Below are positions 7,508-16,904 of a stretch of 29,662 nucleotides of DNA, piece by piece (within the stretch, counting starts at the first letter, position 1; every line of letters begins with the position of its first letter). The DNA comes from a virus. The stretch lies in IMG/VR virus record IMGVR_UViG_3300005537_000438, positions 1 to 29,662 of that record; one strand, written 5' to 3'. The notes beneath the pieces are model-generated. The model was not told where the DNA came from. It made no database searches and saw nothing but the letters and a program-made list of their open reading frames with translations. The position numbers were made by a program, and so were the translations under genes.

Positions 7508-7548
7508 TTGCAGTATAACTATGATGTTCAACTGTAGCTATACTGCAA
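7508..7548 (-). other. 10-bp inverted repeat around a stop codon
   Basis: TTGCAGTATA (7508-7517) and TATACTGCAA (7539-7548) are perfect reverse complements. After one mismatch, CTA/TAG adds three more pairs, leaving a 13-base loop. The structure spans the TGA (7528-7530) of the 252-aa gene. The minus-strand downstream arm is followed by only a short CTTT, so it is a weak terminator at best. It may instead protect the mRNA end or mark a module boundary. Confidence 0.5.
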
Positions 7549-8286
7549 TGTTATCAAGGGCGTCCAACTGCCCGCAGTAATGTTCGCGCCGATCCAGAAT
7601 ATAACCGTCATGTACCAAAAGAACGCCGTTGCCGTTTGCGGTATTGCTACACCTGTAATGTAATCCGTAAAACCTTGCGCATCTTGCCATGCCCCATTGG
7701 TATTTAACCAGTTTCCGGCAGTGGTTGTGACTGATCCAGTAGTGCCAGTTGTAGCCGTAGGCAGTGTTCCTACTGTTCCTGCCGATGGCGTTTCTTGTGA
7801 TCCTCCAGCGGTTAATCCAGATCCGTAGAGGTTAAACTTGATATAACTTCTACTACTTGTGTCCGTGGCATGTCCATTGGTGAATGCATCATTATTTGCC
7901 CCAGGTGGTTGTGTACCCGGTGAAGGGGCTGTATGTGTGCTATTAGCAAATGCCCCTACCTGCATAGCGGTCACGGGGTTCCCTGTATTATCGAAGTTCC
8001 AACGCAGAACGCGTGCCTTGGTATTATCGCCTGTATAGGTTGTGACCTGAAGTCCTGTTGTGTCTGCCGTATAAGCGTAGAGTGAGGTGACTGCTGTCGT
8101 GCCGCTTCCTGGCTTTGCCATAAACGGCCATGACGCTGATGCGATGCTTGTACCCCCTCCAGTAATTGCCATACGGAACTCGTTTGCACCCGCCGATCCG
8201 CTGAGACTAATCGCAGTTCCTGTCCAAACTGGACTTGCATCAGTACCTGTCTGGTACTGCATGTTGATGGTTGTATAATCCGCCAC
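7528..8286 (-). CDS. Beta-rich hypothetical structural protein
   Basis: This 252-aa protein of unknown family is rich in Thr, Ser, Gly and Ala, with alternating beta-type segments and no charged coiled coil or membrane anchor. A Gly/Thr-rich stretch (TPSAGTVGTLPTATTGTTG) separates two beta regions, and the end is aromatic (FFWYMTVIFWIGANITAGSW). The composition fits a virion surface or tail-tip protein. A longer reading frame reaches 8394 but would overlap the upstream gene by about 90 bases. The GTG at 8286 has GGGAGG with 8-base spacing and starts 16 bases after that gene, so I prefer it. It is the first gene of the segment lying between the two hub halves. Confidence 0.65.
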   Translation of the reverse strand: MADYTTINMQYQTGTDASPVWTGTAISLSGSAGANEFRMAITGGGTSIASASWPFMAKPGSGTTAVTSLYAYTADTTGLQVTTYTGDNTKARVLRWNFDNTGNPVTAMQVGAFANSTHTAPSPGTQPPGANNDAFTNGHATDTSSRSYIKFNLYGSGLTAGGSQETPSAGTVGTLPTATTGTTGSVTTTAGNWLNTNGAWQDAQGFTDYITGVAIPQTATAFFWYMTVIFWIGANITAGSWTPLITLQYSYS

Positions 8287-8302
8287 CTCTTTTACCTCCC
8301 AT

Positions 8303-11221
8303 TTACCCTGCTGCTTGTATGGTCCAGTTGCTGTTATTCCATAGTCCAGTGACTGGACTGATCGTATTTTCGAGCGTTCCATCGAGCCAGACATTGCCTT
8401 GAAGCAATGGTTGTGTCGCTCCTGTGACGCGGAATCTCATGCGATACCATGTTCCAGTTGTTATCGTCATACTTACCGATGCCAATGTCTGTGAGATACC
8501 CGCTTGTTTTTTGACGATACTCACAGTGGTGGTTGATGCCTGCAATCGGTAGAAGTTGTTGGTGTCGGTGTAGCGCAATTCAATCCCTGCTGAGATCGTT
8601 GCTGCCGATAACAGGAATCGTACTGTGCCGTCCTCGTCTGTCCAGGTTCGTGACCCGTAGATCATGTGGACATCGCCTGTGGTATTGGCTATTGCCGCCT
8701 CATTGGAGGTGAGGCTAGTGGTGCCAGTGCCAACCTGTGTGTAGGTCTGCGAGTCAAATCCGGTCCCGAAGCCTGATACGACGTTGGCACGCACCATCGT
8801 ATCATTGCCGAGTGGCGCAGTTGTGCGATTGCCAGATGAGCCAGGGTATTGACCAAGTACGCGCCAGACGAGTTGGCGAACAATTGGAGGAAGTGCTGTG
8901 CTCGAATATGTGAATGAGATGAGAAGCTTGACGCTTTTCCCTGATACGTTCGTACCCGAAGGCAGGTTCGGGATGGGACCTCCGTTGGTACAGACTTGAT
9001 ATGTTGATCCCCCATCAACACTTGACTCGATGGAAACAGCAGCTTGGAGTGAATTTCCCGTATTGACTTCTACCCATGTCAAGGCTGATAACCCGCATGT
9101 TCCTAGACTACTAATCGATGTTGAAGGTCCTTGCCACGTAGCGTTGCCTGGATACGTGAGAACAAGATTGTCCCACGTGGCGGACCCGTCAATAGTGGGA
9201 CTTGAGTTCTCACCATACAGTGCAATGTTTCCCGCAGACGTATACGTGCTGTCGAAAACAGAAATCGTTGGTGTTGTTGCATTCCCCGCGTAGATTTGGT
9301 GTGATCCTCCGCTCACGACGATACGCAAGTGTGTCGAGAGATTCGTAAAAGAGACACTCGCCAGCATGGTTGCCGATGAACTAGATGAGTTGGAACCGCG
9401 CCAGAGCCACAATTGAGCACCTGTGTACTGAACAAGGTAGCCGTATGATCCCAGACTGGGACTGCTCCAATACGTTTGCCGATAGGTAATACCAACAAAA
9501 CTTCCAGACGCGGTGCAGGCCGTATCGATATCAAGAATGAAGTCCGCAACTGAACCAATAAAGTCAAGACGTGATTGGGCATAGTTCACAGAGCCAGAAT
9601 AATGTGTCATCGTCATGACGTAGGCGCCCGTTGACGCTGACTCTGTAATACCTCCGTGAATTAAGAAGAAGGTTTGCCCAGATGTTGAGTGATTGTTCCA
9701 GTCACGGGTGACAATAATAGGTTCGAGATCCCCATTGACCAGTGCCTGTGTGTTGACATACGTTCCAGTATTCCAGGCTGTTTGGGTTGCAAAAGTGGTC
9801 ACGATATCTGATTTCGTCGCATTTGGCGCGGAGTTCAGAACAATATTGACAAGTTGTAGGTTGGGGAGCAAGCTGGGGTTGGTACCAGCTCCAAAGGTTT
9901 CTTGTAAGATGATGTTGAGTCCAGCCACATTTGATCCTGAAGGGAGTCCTGGGAGAGCGGAGTTATTGGTGCAATGCTGGTAGGTCACTCCTCCGTCATA
10001 GGAGACATTGAGATTGAATCCAGATGTTCCTGGTGTTCCTGCTACCCATGTAACTACAGATGAACCAAGCAACTGTACCGCGCTAATGCTGTGTGATGGA
10101 CTGGTGCGCATTGAGGTAGCCGGATCGAAGACGGGAATGACCGTTCCTGTCGTGAGTGCTGCTGTATAGTATGAATAGGAAATGACCTGCATGGGGTTGA
10201 GTTGGGTTGCCACGGCCGTCGTGCTGAAAAATGGACTCCCGGAAGCACTGGTCAAGTACACGTTTTTGACGTAGACCGTATAGGTTCCCTGCGAGGTCCC
10301 GCCGAACCCGACGAAGACATTGGCGATGGTCTTGCCATTATAGGTCGTCGTCGAGATGTTACGCGTGTACCACTTGTCTTTCGCGTAATTGGTGAGGTCG
10401 GTAGTCGCATCGATGGCGAGGTTATTCTGGTCCACAATGCCCGTTGCCGTCGTTCCGTCGTTAAAAATCAATCCTACCGTACACATAATTTGTGGGGAGG
10501 TGCTGGCAATCCAGATGTCGTAATTGAAAGTATCGCTGGTCCCAAGTGCTTTGCTTCCACCCCAGAAGTTGACATTGAGAAATGCGCCCGCGATCCCAAA
10601 GGGGAGCGTTGCGGTGACGGCTAGCCCACTGACGGTCGTTGGGGTCAACGTATTGCTGACAGCAGTAACGTTCGATAGGGTACCTGTGGAGAAGTCTGCC
10701 GTTGTTTGCTCTAAGATCGTGACGTTGCTTCCAGCAGGTGCCAGCTCCAGATCCCCGTCCCCAACATTTGATGCTCCGATAGTGCTGGTAATGATGCCCT
10801 GACTAAAATCGGTCGGAGTCGTATCAAAGTGCTCTGCAAAATTCTGTGTGACCCCTTCTGCCAGCAACACATCATGGAGGTGATCCACCGCGATCTTACC
10901 TGCCAGAGACGGTGTGGTGTATGTGCGCGTGTATGTGCGCTTGTCGGCAAGATAGTGCTGGTCAATACAGTCGATGGAGTGCAGGATCGCGCCTGACGGA
11001 TATTGTGGGATTTCCTTATCAGAGCTGACGTAACCGTTGAAGATAATACCGAGGACGGGATCGGAGACAACAACCTGCTCACCCTTCACAAAATGCGCAG
11101 TACCAGCATAATCGATGATGTCACACTTAAACCGTTGCCGCTCATCGAGCGCATTGGTTAGATCATGCTGATCCTCGATCATAATATAAGCCACACCACC
11201 AATGGTACAGGTTGCCGCCAT
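8303..11221 (-). CDS. N-terminal part of a split tail hub/baseplate protein with carbohydrate-binding-like modules
   Basis: In this 972-aa protein, residues 1-130 resemble the start of siphovirus hub proteins: TIGGVAYIMIEDQHDLTNAL, a beta domain ending in GIIFNGYVSSDKE, then HSIDCIDQHYLADKR and a helix around AVDHLHDVLLAEGVTQ. The rest is a chain of LamG-like and short Ig-like sandwiches, recognisable by SYDGGVTYQHC and SSVDGGSTYQVC. The last sandwich ends abruptly at WTIQAAG, without its closing strands or the expected C-terminal hub domain. Those strands occur instead in 4066-6870 from residue about 304. It lies directly after the tape measure gene, where a distal tail or hub protein is expected. 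It probably forms the tail tip with the C-terminal gene product. Start: ATG at 11221. Confidence 0.65.
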   Translation of the reverse strand: MAATCTIGGVAYIMIEDQHDLTNALDERQRFKCDIIDYAGTAHFVKGEQVVVSDPVLGIIFNGYVSSDKEIPQYPSGAILHSIDCIDQHYLADKRTYTRTYTTPSLAGKIAVDHLHDVLLAEGVTQNFAEHFDTTPTDFSQGIITSTIGASNVGDGDLELAPAGSNVTILEQTTADFSTGTLSNVTAVSNTLTPTTVSGLAVTATLPFGIAGAFLNVNFWGGSKALGTSDTFNYDIWIASTSPQIMCTVGLIFNDGTTATGIVDQNNLAIDATTDLTNYAKDKWYTRNISTTTYNGKTIANVFVGFGGTSQGTYTVYVKNVYLTSASGSPFFSTTAVATQLNPMQVISYSYYTAALTTGTVIPVFDPATSMRTSPSHSISAVQLLGSSVVTWVAGTPGTSGFNLNVSYDGGVTYQHCTNNSALPGLPSGSNVAGLNIILQETFGAGTNPSLLPNLQLVNIVLNSAPNATKSDIVTTFATQTAWNTGTYVNTQALVNGDLEPIIVTRDWNNHSTSGQTFFLIHGGITESASTGAYVMTMTHYSGSVNYAQSRLDFIGSVADFILDIDTACTASGSFVGITYRQTYWSSPSLGSYGYLVQYTGAQLWLWRGSNSSSSSATMLASVSFTNLSTHLRIVVSGGSHQIYAGNATTPTISVFDSTYTSAGNIALYGENSSPTIDGSATWDNLVLTYPGNATWQGPSTSISSLGTCGLSALTWVEVNTGNSLQAAVSIESSVDGGSTYQVCTNGGPIPNLPSGTNVSGKSVKLLISFTYSSTALPPIVRQLVWRVLGQYPGSSGNRTTAPLGNDTMVRANVVSGFGTGFDSQTYTQVGTGTTSLTSNEAAIANTTGDVHMIYGSRTWTDEDGTVRFLLSAATISAGIELRYTDTNNFYRLQASTTTVSIVKKQAGISQTLASVSMTITTGTWYRMRFRVTGATQPLLQGNVWLDGTLENTISPVTGLWNNSNWTIQAAG

Positions 11222-11264
11222 GTATTACATCTTACTCCCTTCCACATATACAATACTTGTATTA

Positions 11265-14200
11265 TTATGTGTTGCGAACCACTCCTTGGACTCTTAGCTC
11301 CCTCTCTTGATATTTGGTAACACACTTTCCAATGGTTTTGCCATCAAGGGAGACATAGATCATCATGGGGTTCCCTGGTGACCTGCCTCCTGGAAGGGCG
11401 AAGGCGCTAGAAGAAGGCGCAAGACCGCCAACCAGTATCCCCGCCAACTGATTGGAGACTGCTTGCACTTCAGGGATACCAGAACGTATCCCCTTGACGA
11501 TGTTGTGGATGAAGTGTTCTCCCCACTCATCGTCATCCTTGAGGGGTCCCTCCTTCGGCTTACTGTGTCCGAGCAGGTTGGCGATCTGCTGTGCAGCGGA
11601 TTGCGCGGCTTGGATACCTTGAGCAAAGGATTTATTCATATTCGAAAAGAAATTGCTCACAGAGTCGCCTATGGTTTTGAAGAGGTTATCCTTCCATGTA
11701 TTCAACTTCTGCTGCATATCGTCCATCCACTTCGTGATCGCCTTACTGGTTGGTCCGTTGCTATCGAAAAAGCCGTTGAGGTTCTTCTGGAGGTCGTCGG
11801 TCCACTGCTTCATGCCGTCGCTCCACTTGGACATGGTGCCATTAAAGTTTGCCAACCCATCGTCCATGTTTTTCGTGATTCCCCGCATGGTGGTATTGAC
11901 GGTTTCCTCGAATGACACGTAATCAGCTTTTGTGTCACCGATCGTGATAGAGACTTGTGAAGAGGCTTGTTGGCAACTCCTTGCTGTGTCAGTGTTTGCT
12001 TGCTGGACGAGCGTGCTCGATGTGGTGCAGACCCACCCGATGTAGTGCCAACTTGACCCTACCTGGCTACTGACCGTTTCCGTATTCGAGGAGACGCTCT
12101 GCACCGATCGGTTGATGTTATCAGATGAAGTCTTGATCTGCGACGTAAGGATATTCAAATTGGAGGTTATTTTGCTGCTCGTTGTCGAAAAGGTTGTGCT
12201 CAGCGTTCCTATTTTCGTGTTTATGGCGTTGACGGAGGTATCGGCCTGCTTATTCAGGGTAGTAAATTGAGTGGCGACCCCGGTAACGGCAACCGTCACC
12301 TTCGGAGTGTTTGCCTTGATTCCGTTCGCAAGCATCGCCATAAAATGAGGCATCCATTGGTCGGAGGTTGAAAGCGGACCCTCTTCCGCTGGGGAATGAA
12401 TGCCCAGGAAGGCTTTGATCTTGTTGGCAACGCCCGTCACCGCTGTCGTTACCGATGCGACCCCCTTGGTGATCGAGTCGGCGAACGACTTCATAAGGTT
12501 CGTCCCCCACTGTACGGCACTGGCGATAAGTCCGCCGATCCACGTCCCGAGCCACGTCGAGATCCCTGCCGTCGCATTCTTGATGATGTTCTGCACTCCG
12601 GTCCATGCGAGCTGCACATTCGTCTGGAACGCTTGCCACTGCTTCTGGAGCCAGATGAGAATGGAGGTGATCGCTGATTGGATACCGTTCTGGATGAGTT
12701 TTAGTACGGCGGTAATCCCTGAGTTGACGGCGTCCCATGCCGTCTTGACGTTTGTCTGTAGGGTCTGCCACTGCTTCTGGAGCCAGTTCACGATAAAGGA
12801 GATGGCATATTGGACGCCGTTCTGAATAAGCTTCAGTACATCGACGATTCCTGTATAGAGAGCATTCCAGTAGACAAATGCCTGGTCTCGGAGGACGAGG
12901 AACTGCTTGATCACCCATTTCACAAGATCAGAAACCAGCGTCACGATATTTTTCCAGAGGTCTTTGAAATACCAAATGATGCCATTGACCATATCAGGGA
13001 TAATGGAGTGTCCAACCAGGGTATCAGAGAGGTTTTGGAAAAACTTGATGATCGTTTGAACGAACCCCGTGGTCGTTCCTACGACGAAATCAATGGCCCC
13101 CTTGAAGATGCCGACAATGAGGTTCCAGACACCCTTGATCACATCGACGATGCCATTCCAGACAGTATCATTATCCTTTTGCAGTTTGCTCCAATTGCCG
13201 GTGAACAGGTCGTAGATCATGGCAAGAATGCCACTAATGATTTGAACGAACCCACTCACGATCTGGACGATGCCCCCAACGGCTTGAATGAGACCTGCCA
13301 AAAGCCCTCCAAGACCTTTAATCACTCCGCCTAAAACCGCCATGAGTACGCCAATAGCAATGACGAGGAGTCCACCAATCGCATGGGCAAGCATCGTCCA
13401 AAATGGGATCGATGGTTGAATGGACTTTATCATGTCATCCCATGCTGGCTTGAGCTGTGAATTGAACGTATCTGAGAGTTGCTTGAAGACAGGTGCAAGG
13501 GCATCAGCAATGGTATGGATGAGCGTTGAGAGAATCGAGATAATAATCTTTGTCGTAACGACCAAAAAATCCCAGATGGGCTTGAGCGTACTGGCAGAGG
13601 TGGCCCATTTCGCAAATGCAACGGCACCCACGACGAGTCCACCAGCTATTTGTCCAATAAGCGCGACACCTGGCTGAATCGAGGTCCAGAGTTCCTTCAG
13701 TGCTGGAACCAGTTGTTGCTGGACAACTCGCCAGATATCCTGCAATCCTGGCAGCATCGACTGCCATGCCTGTTTCAGGTTTGCCGCAACTTGTGTAAAG
13801 AATGCTGACACGTCCTTCCACGCGTTTTTGACGAAGGTCGCAGCGGGTCCAAGTGCCCCTGTGACCGCCTTGGCAGCATCTTGTGCCGCCTTTGTGATAG
13901 GTGCTACCGCCTTCTGGATCGCATCACTGCCTAAGATATCTTGTACGGGCGAGGCTCCTGCTACCGGTGCTGGTCCCAGTTTCGCTGCTGCCTTCGCGGC
14001 TTTGGCGGCTTCTGCTGCTGCCTTTTTCTCTGCCGCAAGCTTTGCAGCCGCTGCCCTCTTCGCGGCTGCTTCAGCGGCTTTATCGACGGCTGAGAGTTGT
14101 GACCCAACGGCATGAGCTGCTGCCCCCACAACACCCTTTCCTGCATGCAGTTTGGCGGCAAGTCCTGTGGTAAGTGCATGCGCAGCGCAGTTGCTGGTAG

Positions 14201-16223
14201 ACTGGGCATGCTTACTACAAAGGGTGCTCAACTGTGATCCAACAGCATTGACCGCAGTACTCACATGACTCGTCCCTGACGATATCCCCGATGAAAGACT
14301 GCTCGTGATGGCATTACCAGACCCTTTGATCGCGTTGGTAGAAGTTCTGGCATTGGATGTTTCCGTAACTTTGCGCTTATCTCCTGTCAGCGGGTCGATC
14401 ATCATGGAACTGGCGGATGGTATCCCCGTTCCACCGCTTCCTGATAATGCTCCGCTGAGTGTTCCCGCCACCTGATTCACAGCAGTGGTGACAAGTGGTA
14501 TGCTTGCAGTGATTCCTTGAGCTAGACCCTGCATCATACCCTGGCCCCAGGAATTGAGCGTGGACCCTGGCCCTTTTTTGGTAGGTGATCCAAATCCGAG
14601 ATAATTGGCGATTTCTTGGGCAACCTGCTCTACCACGGAGATAATGTTATTGATGACAGAGATGATCCCGTTTTCGAAGCCTGTCATCATGTTCGCCCCC
14701 CAGCTAAAAGCGGAGGACGTGAGACTGTCAAAAGAGGAGGAGACAAGGGTGATGACCTCCCCTATGGCTTGGAGTGCATTCTGCACCAACCCGGACGCAG
14801 CAAGCCACTTGGAGAAGGCTCCCACCGCCTGATCAATTCTCAGAAGAAACATGTTCAGCCCTTCAAGAACCTGTGCAAGGCCATTGTTCATGAAGTTGCT
14901 GATGGCGGTCTGCGCCATCTCAAAGGCAGGCGCGAAAATGGTGTGAAGAATCTCCCCGATATGGAAGAAGATATTACTTATAATAGTAAACGTACTGGTG
15001 ATGAGTTGCCCGATGTCATTGAACTTCGACCCAGATGCTGTGGCATCTCCGATCCCCTGTACCCACTGCGTAATGGTAGAGACAAAGTTGGTAAACCCCT
15101 CAACGAGCGGGGTAAGAAGCGGCAACAATTTCTCTCCAATGGCAATCATGAAAGCATTGAGAGCGGCCTTTGCCTGGTCCAGCTTGAAGTTGAACTCGCC
15201 CTGAACAATATCCCATCCCATGACGCCATTACTGGCATCCCCCATTGCGGCAGCAACGGCTTTGATATCGTCCTCCGCAACTTTGAGATTCGGCCCGGTA
15301 AGAATTGCTGCCTCCTTGAAGCCCATAATACCGCCCGTAATTGCTTTGAGGGCCTGTTCAGCCTGATAGGAACCTGCCGGGAGGTGTTTGCCGATGTGGT
15401 CTTCGATCAATTGAAGAGCCGCAGGAAGTCCTTTGGTCACCAGAGCATCTTTCACTTCTTGAGCAGAGAGTCCAACATCCTTCATCGCAGTTACCGCCTT
15501 GGCAGCGGGTGCAGAGAGCGCAAGGAGTACGTGGCTAAGGTTTTGCGCAGCCTGTTGGGCAGGAATGCTGGCATTCGTCATAACATCCATCACACCGGCT
15601 ACTTGTGAGAATGAGATACCCAGAGAGGAAGCAGTTGGGAGAACCGCCCCCATAGATGCACTTAATTCCTGAAGGTTAGTCTTCCCATTCTGGACTATCT
15701 TAATTAAACCGTTCATCACAGCAGTTGATGACGCCGTTGCAGATGCCGCATCATCAACTTTCATGTGATAGTCAGTGAGGACCGCCGTGAGTGCCTTGGA
15801 AACAGTGGTCAGGTCGGCATTTTCTGACTTTGCACCCTCCGCAGCCACCTTCAGGGCAGCAAGGCCGCTGGCGGCGCGGATGCCGCTGCTCTCGATATAA
15901 TACATTCCGGCAGCGAGCTGATCCGTAGATGTGCCCGTATCAACCGACATTTGCAGAATACCGTCACTGAGCATCTTGATGTTGTTTTGTGACTCTCCCG
16001 CGCTCGTCACAAGACGCTCCATAGATTGTTCAAAATTTCCAGCAGCAGTGGCAGCGCTCGCCCCGATACCCACAATGGCAGCACCAGCCGCGACCGCAGC
16101 ACCAGCCACTACTCCCAGTCCACCAGGAAGTTTTGAGAGGCTGTCAGCGATATTCCCCACAATCGATGACGCGGCATCCACCGCCGTGATCGTCATTTGT
16201 ATTGCGATGTCACCTGCTGCCAC
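11265..16223 (-). CDS. Tail tape measure protein
   Basis: This 1652-aa protein sets tail length by filling the tail tube during assembly. The N-terminal part (about 1-350) matches the TP901-type tape measure family, with a Gly/Ala hydrophobic stretch and LVTSAGESQNNI, QAAQNLSHVLLAL and GGIMGFKEAAILTG segments. An Ala/Lys-rich helix lies at about 710-745 and a strongly hydrophobic region at about 930-1010, which could enter the host membrane. Two 44-residue tandem repeats lie at about 1128-1215. A motif of the form GxxSPxxxGPL...W...GI occurs near residues 544, 1274 and 1551, a common tape measure feature. The start is GTG at 16223 with AAGGTG upstream, 19 bases after the end of the frameshifted gpGT. 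It is the longest gene, as expected. Confidence 0.95.
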   Translation of the reverse strand: MAAGDIAIQMTITAVDAASSIVGNIADSLSKLPGGLGVVAGAAVAAGAAIVGIGASAATAAGNFEQSMERLVTSAGESQNNIKMLSDGILQMSVDTGTSTDQLAAGMYYIESSGIRAASGLAALKVAAEGAKSENADLTTVSKALTAVLTDYHMKVDDAASATASSTAVMNGLIKIVQNGKTNLQELSASMGAVLPTASSLGISFSQVAGVMDVMTNASIPAQQAAQNLSHVLLALSAPAAKAVTAMKDVGLSAQEVKDALVTKGLPAALQLIEDHIGKHLPAGSYQAEQALKAITGGIMGFKEAAILTGPNLKVAEDDIKAVAAAMGDASNGVMGWDIVQGEFNFKLDQAKAALNAFMIAIGEKLLPLLTPLVEGFTNFVSTITQWVQGIGDATASGSKFNDIGQLITSTFTIISNIFFHIGEILHTIFAPAFEMAQTAISNFMNNGLAQVLEGLNMFLLRIDQAVGAFSKWLAASGLVQNALQAIGEVITLVSSSFDSLTSSAFSWGANMMTGFENGIISVINNIISVVEQVAQEIANYLGFGSPTKKGPGSTLNSWGQGMMQGLAQGITASIPLVTTAVNQVAGTLSGALSGSGGTGIPSASSMMIDPLTGDKRKVTETSNARTSTNAIKGSGNAITSSLSSGISSGTSHVSTAVNAVGSQLSTLCSKHAQSTSNCAAHALTTGLAAKLHAGKGVVGAAAHAVGSQLSAVDKAAEAAAKRAAAAKLAAEKKAAAEAAKAAKAAAKLGPAPVAGASPVQDILGSDAIQKAVAPITKAAQDAAKAVTGALGPAATFVKNAWKDVSAFFTQVAANLKQAWQSMLPGLQDIWRVVQQQLVPALKELWTSIQPGVALIGQIAGGLVVGAVAFAKWATSASTLKPIWDFLVVTTKIIISILSTLIHTIADALAPVFKQLSDTFNSQLKPAWDDMIKSIQPSIPFWTMLAHAIGGLLVIAIGVLMAVLGGVIKGLGGLLAGLIQAVGGIVQIVSGFVQIISGILAMIYDLFTGNWSKLQKDNDTVWNGIVDVIKGVWNLIVGIFKGAIDFVVGTTTGFVQTIIKFFQNLSDTLVGHSIIPDMVNGIIWYFKDLWKNIVTLVSDLVKWVIKQFLVLRDQAFVYWNALYTGIVDVLKLIQNGVQYAISFIVNWLQKQWQTLQTNVKTAWDAVNSGITAVLKLIQNGIQSAITSILIWLQKQWQAFQTNVQLAWTGVQNIIKNATAGISTWLGTWIGGLIASAVQWGTNLMKSFADSITKGVASVTTAVTGVANKIKAFLGIHSPAEEGPLSTSDQWMPHFMAMLANGIKANTPKVTVAVTGVATQFTTLNKQADTSVNAINTKIGTLSTTFSTTSSKITSNLNILTSQIKTSSDNINRSVQSVSSNTETVSSQVGSSWHYIGWVCTTSSTLVQQANTDTARSCQQASSQVSITIGDTKADYVSFEETVNTTMRGITKNMDDGLANFNGTMSKWSDGMKQWTDDLQKNLNGFFDSNGPTSKAITKWMDDMQQKLNTWKDNLFKTIGDSVSNFFSNMNKSFAQGIQAAQSAAQQIANLLGHSKPKEGPLKDDDEWGEHFIHNIVKGIRSGIPEVQAVSNQLAGILVGGLAPSSSAFALPGGRSPGNPMMIYVSLDGKTIGKCVTKYQERELRVQGVVRNT
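12579..12842 (-). repeat. Two 44-residue (132-bp) tandem repeats in the tape measure gene
   Basis: Two units beginning VLKLIQNG and containing WLQKQWQ and QTNV lie side by side in the protein. At DNA level TGCCACTGCTTCTGGAGCC recurs exactly 132 bases apart (from 12634 and from 12766). Gain or loss of such units would change tail length in defined steps. Confidence 0.8.
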
Positions 16224-16242
16224 TTATCACCTTCTACGCCAC

Positions 16243-16853
16243 TTATCGCGTCTGTAGCCGATATTCCGCTTCTTGTCTTTCTTGGATTTGCTTCTCCGCT
16301 GACGTGCGAGCAAAGAAGACCAGACGCTGCTCGATGGTTTTGCGTACTGGTGCCGCCTGGTACCCCCAATAGCCACCAAAGAGCGGCCACAACTCTGCCT
16401 CTATGATCGCTTCTGGAGCAGTTTCATCGGTACGGAGTCGTCCGAGGAATGCCCGTTCACAAAGTCCAAAAAATCCTCCTGCTCCTCCTCATTCATGGCT
16501 GATGCCAACTTGTCACAGGCCTCAAGAATGGGCGTGGTGTAGTTTGCAGGAAGACGTCTGATGGCATCGAGTGTCTTTGGCACCTTGACCCCATTGCGAG
16601 CAAAGGTCCAATCGAGAATGAGACGATCAAGCAACTTAATGCGAGTCGCTCCTGCCTGCATAATGCTCTCGCCCCTCTTTCCACTCACGAGCACAGCATT
16701 GGAAACGGCTTCGAGATCTCCTGCCGTGTACGCCCCTTTCAGGATGACCTGCTCGTGTGCATCCCATCCCCACTTTCGACGGAATGCTGCTGACCCTTCT
16801 GTATCGCTCGGATCTGGCAGCAGAATATTCGCTGCATCATCAAATGCACCCAT
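16243..16853 (-). CDS. Tail assembly chaperone gpGT, made by -1 frameshift
   Basis: Ribosomes reading the chaperone gene would slip -1 at T TTT TTG (16467-16473) and continue in the new frame to a TAA at 16243-16245, giving about 203 aa: 129 from the zero frame plus 74 new. The added part reads as a sensible protein (EAELWPLFGGYWGYQ, RKTIEQRLVFFA, then a charged helix EKQIQERQEAEYRLQTR). It fills the stretch between the chaperone stop and the tape measure start. This matches the gpG/gpGT scheme of lambda-like phages, in which the longer form bridges the tape measure and the major tail protein. Frame and heptamer were read by hand; frequency is unknown and no stimulatory pseudoknot was confidently identified. 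Confidence 0.85.
16401..16853 (-). CDS. Tail assembly chaperone gpG-like (unshifted form)
   Basis: This 150-aa, acidic, mostly helical protein lies between the major tail protein and the tape measure gene, the standard place of the tail assembly chaperone. It contains DAHEQVILKGAYTAGDLEAV, the basic RIKLLDRLILDWTFARNG and a C-terminal acidic helix NEEEQEDFLDFV, in which the slippery heptamer is embedded. The protein would coat the tape measure before tube polymerisation and leave the finished virion. The ATG at 16853 has GGAGAG with about 8-base spacing. The stop is TAG at 16401-16403. The antisense GIY-YIG gene separates it from the major tail protein gene. Confidence 0.85.
   Translation of the reverse strand: MGAFDDAANILLPDPSDTEGSAAFRRKWGWDAHEQVILKGAYTAGDLEAVSNAVLVSGKRGESIMQAGATRIKLLDRLILDWTFARNGVKVPKTLDAIRRLPANYTTPILEACDKLASAMNEEEQEDFLDFVNGHSSDDSVPMKLLQKRS
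16467..16473 (-). promoter_or_regulatory. Slippery heptamer T TTT TTG for -1 frameshifting
   Basis: On the minus strand the codons are GAT TTT TTG GAC. The heptamer T TTT TTG fits X XXY YYZ in the right frame, 64 bases before the TAG of the zero frame. The -1 frame is open from here to 16243 and encodes protein-like sequence. Confidence 0.85.
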
Positions 16854-16904
16854 GTTGTTCTCTCCTCATCACTTCTATCAACATCATCTTAATTAGTATC
16901 GCCC

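Noticed and set aside
14616-15608. 330-codon plus-strand reading frame
   Set aside because: It lies fully opposite the tape measure gene and has no ribosome site or family features; it is a shadow of codon bias on the coding strand.
16193-16390. 65-codon minus-strand frame between chaperone and tape measure
   Set aside because: The gpGT extension is in a different frame, starts at the slippery site and is the protein-like one; the 65-codon frame runs into the tape measure start.
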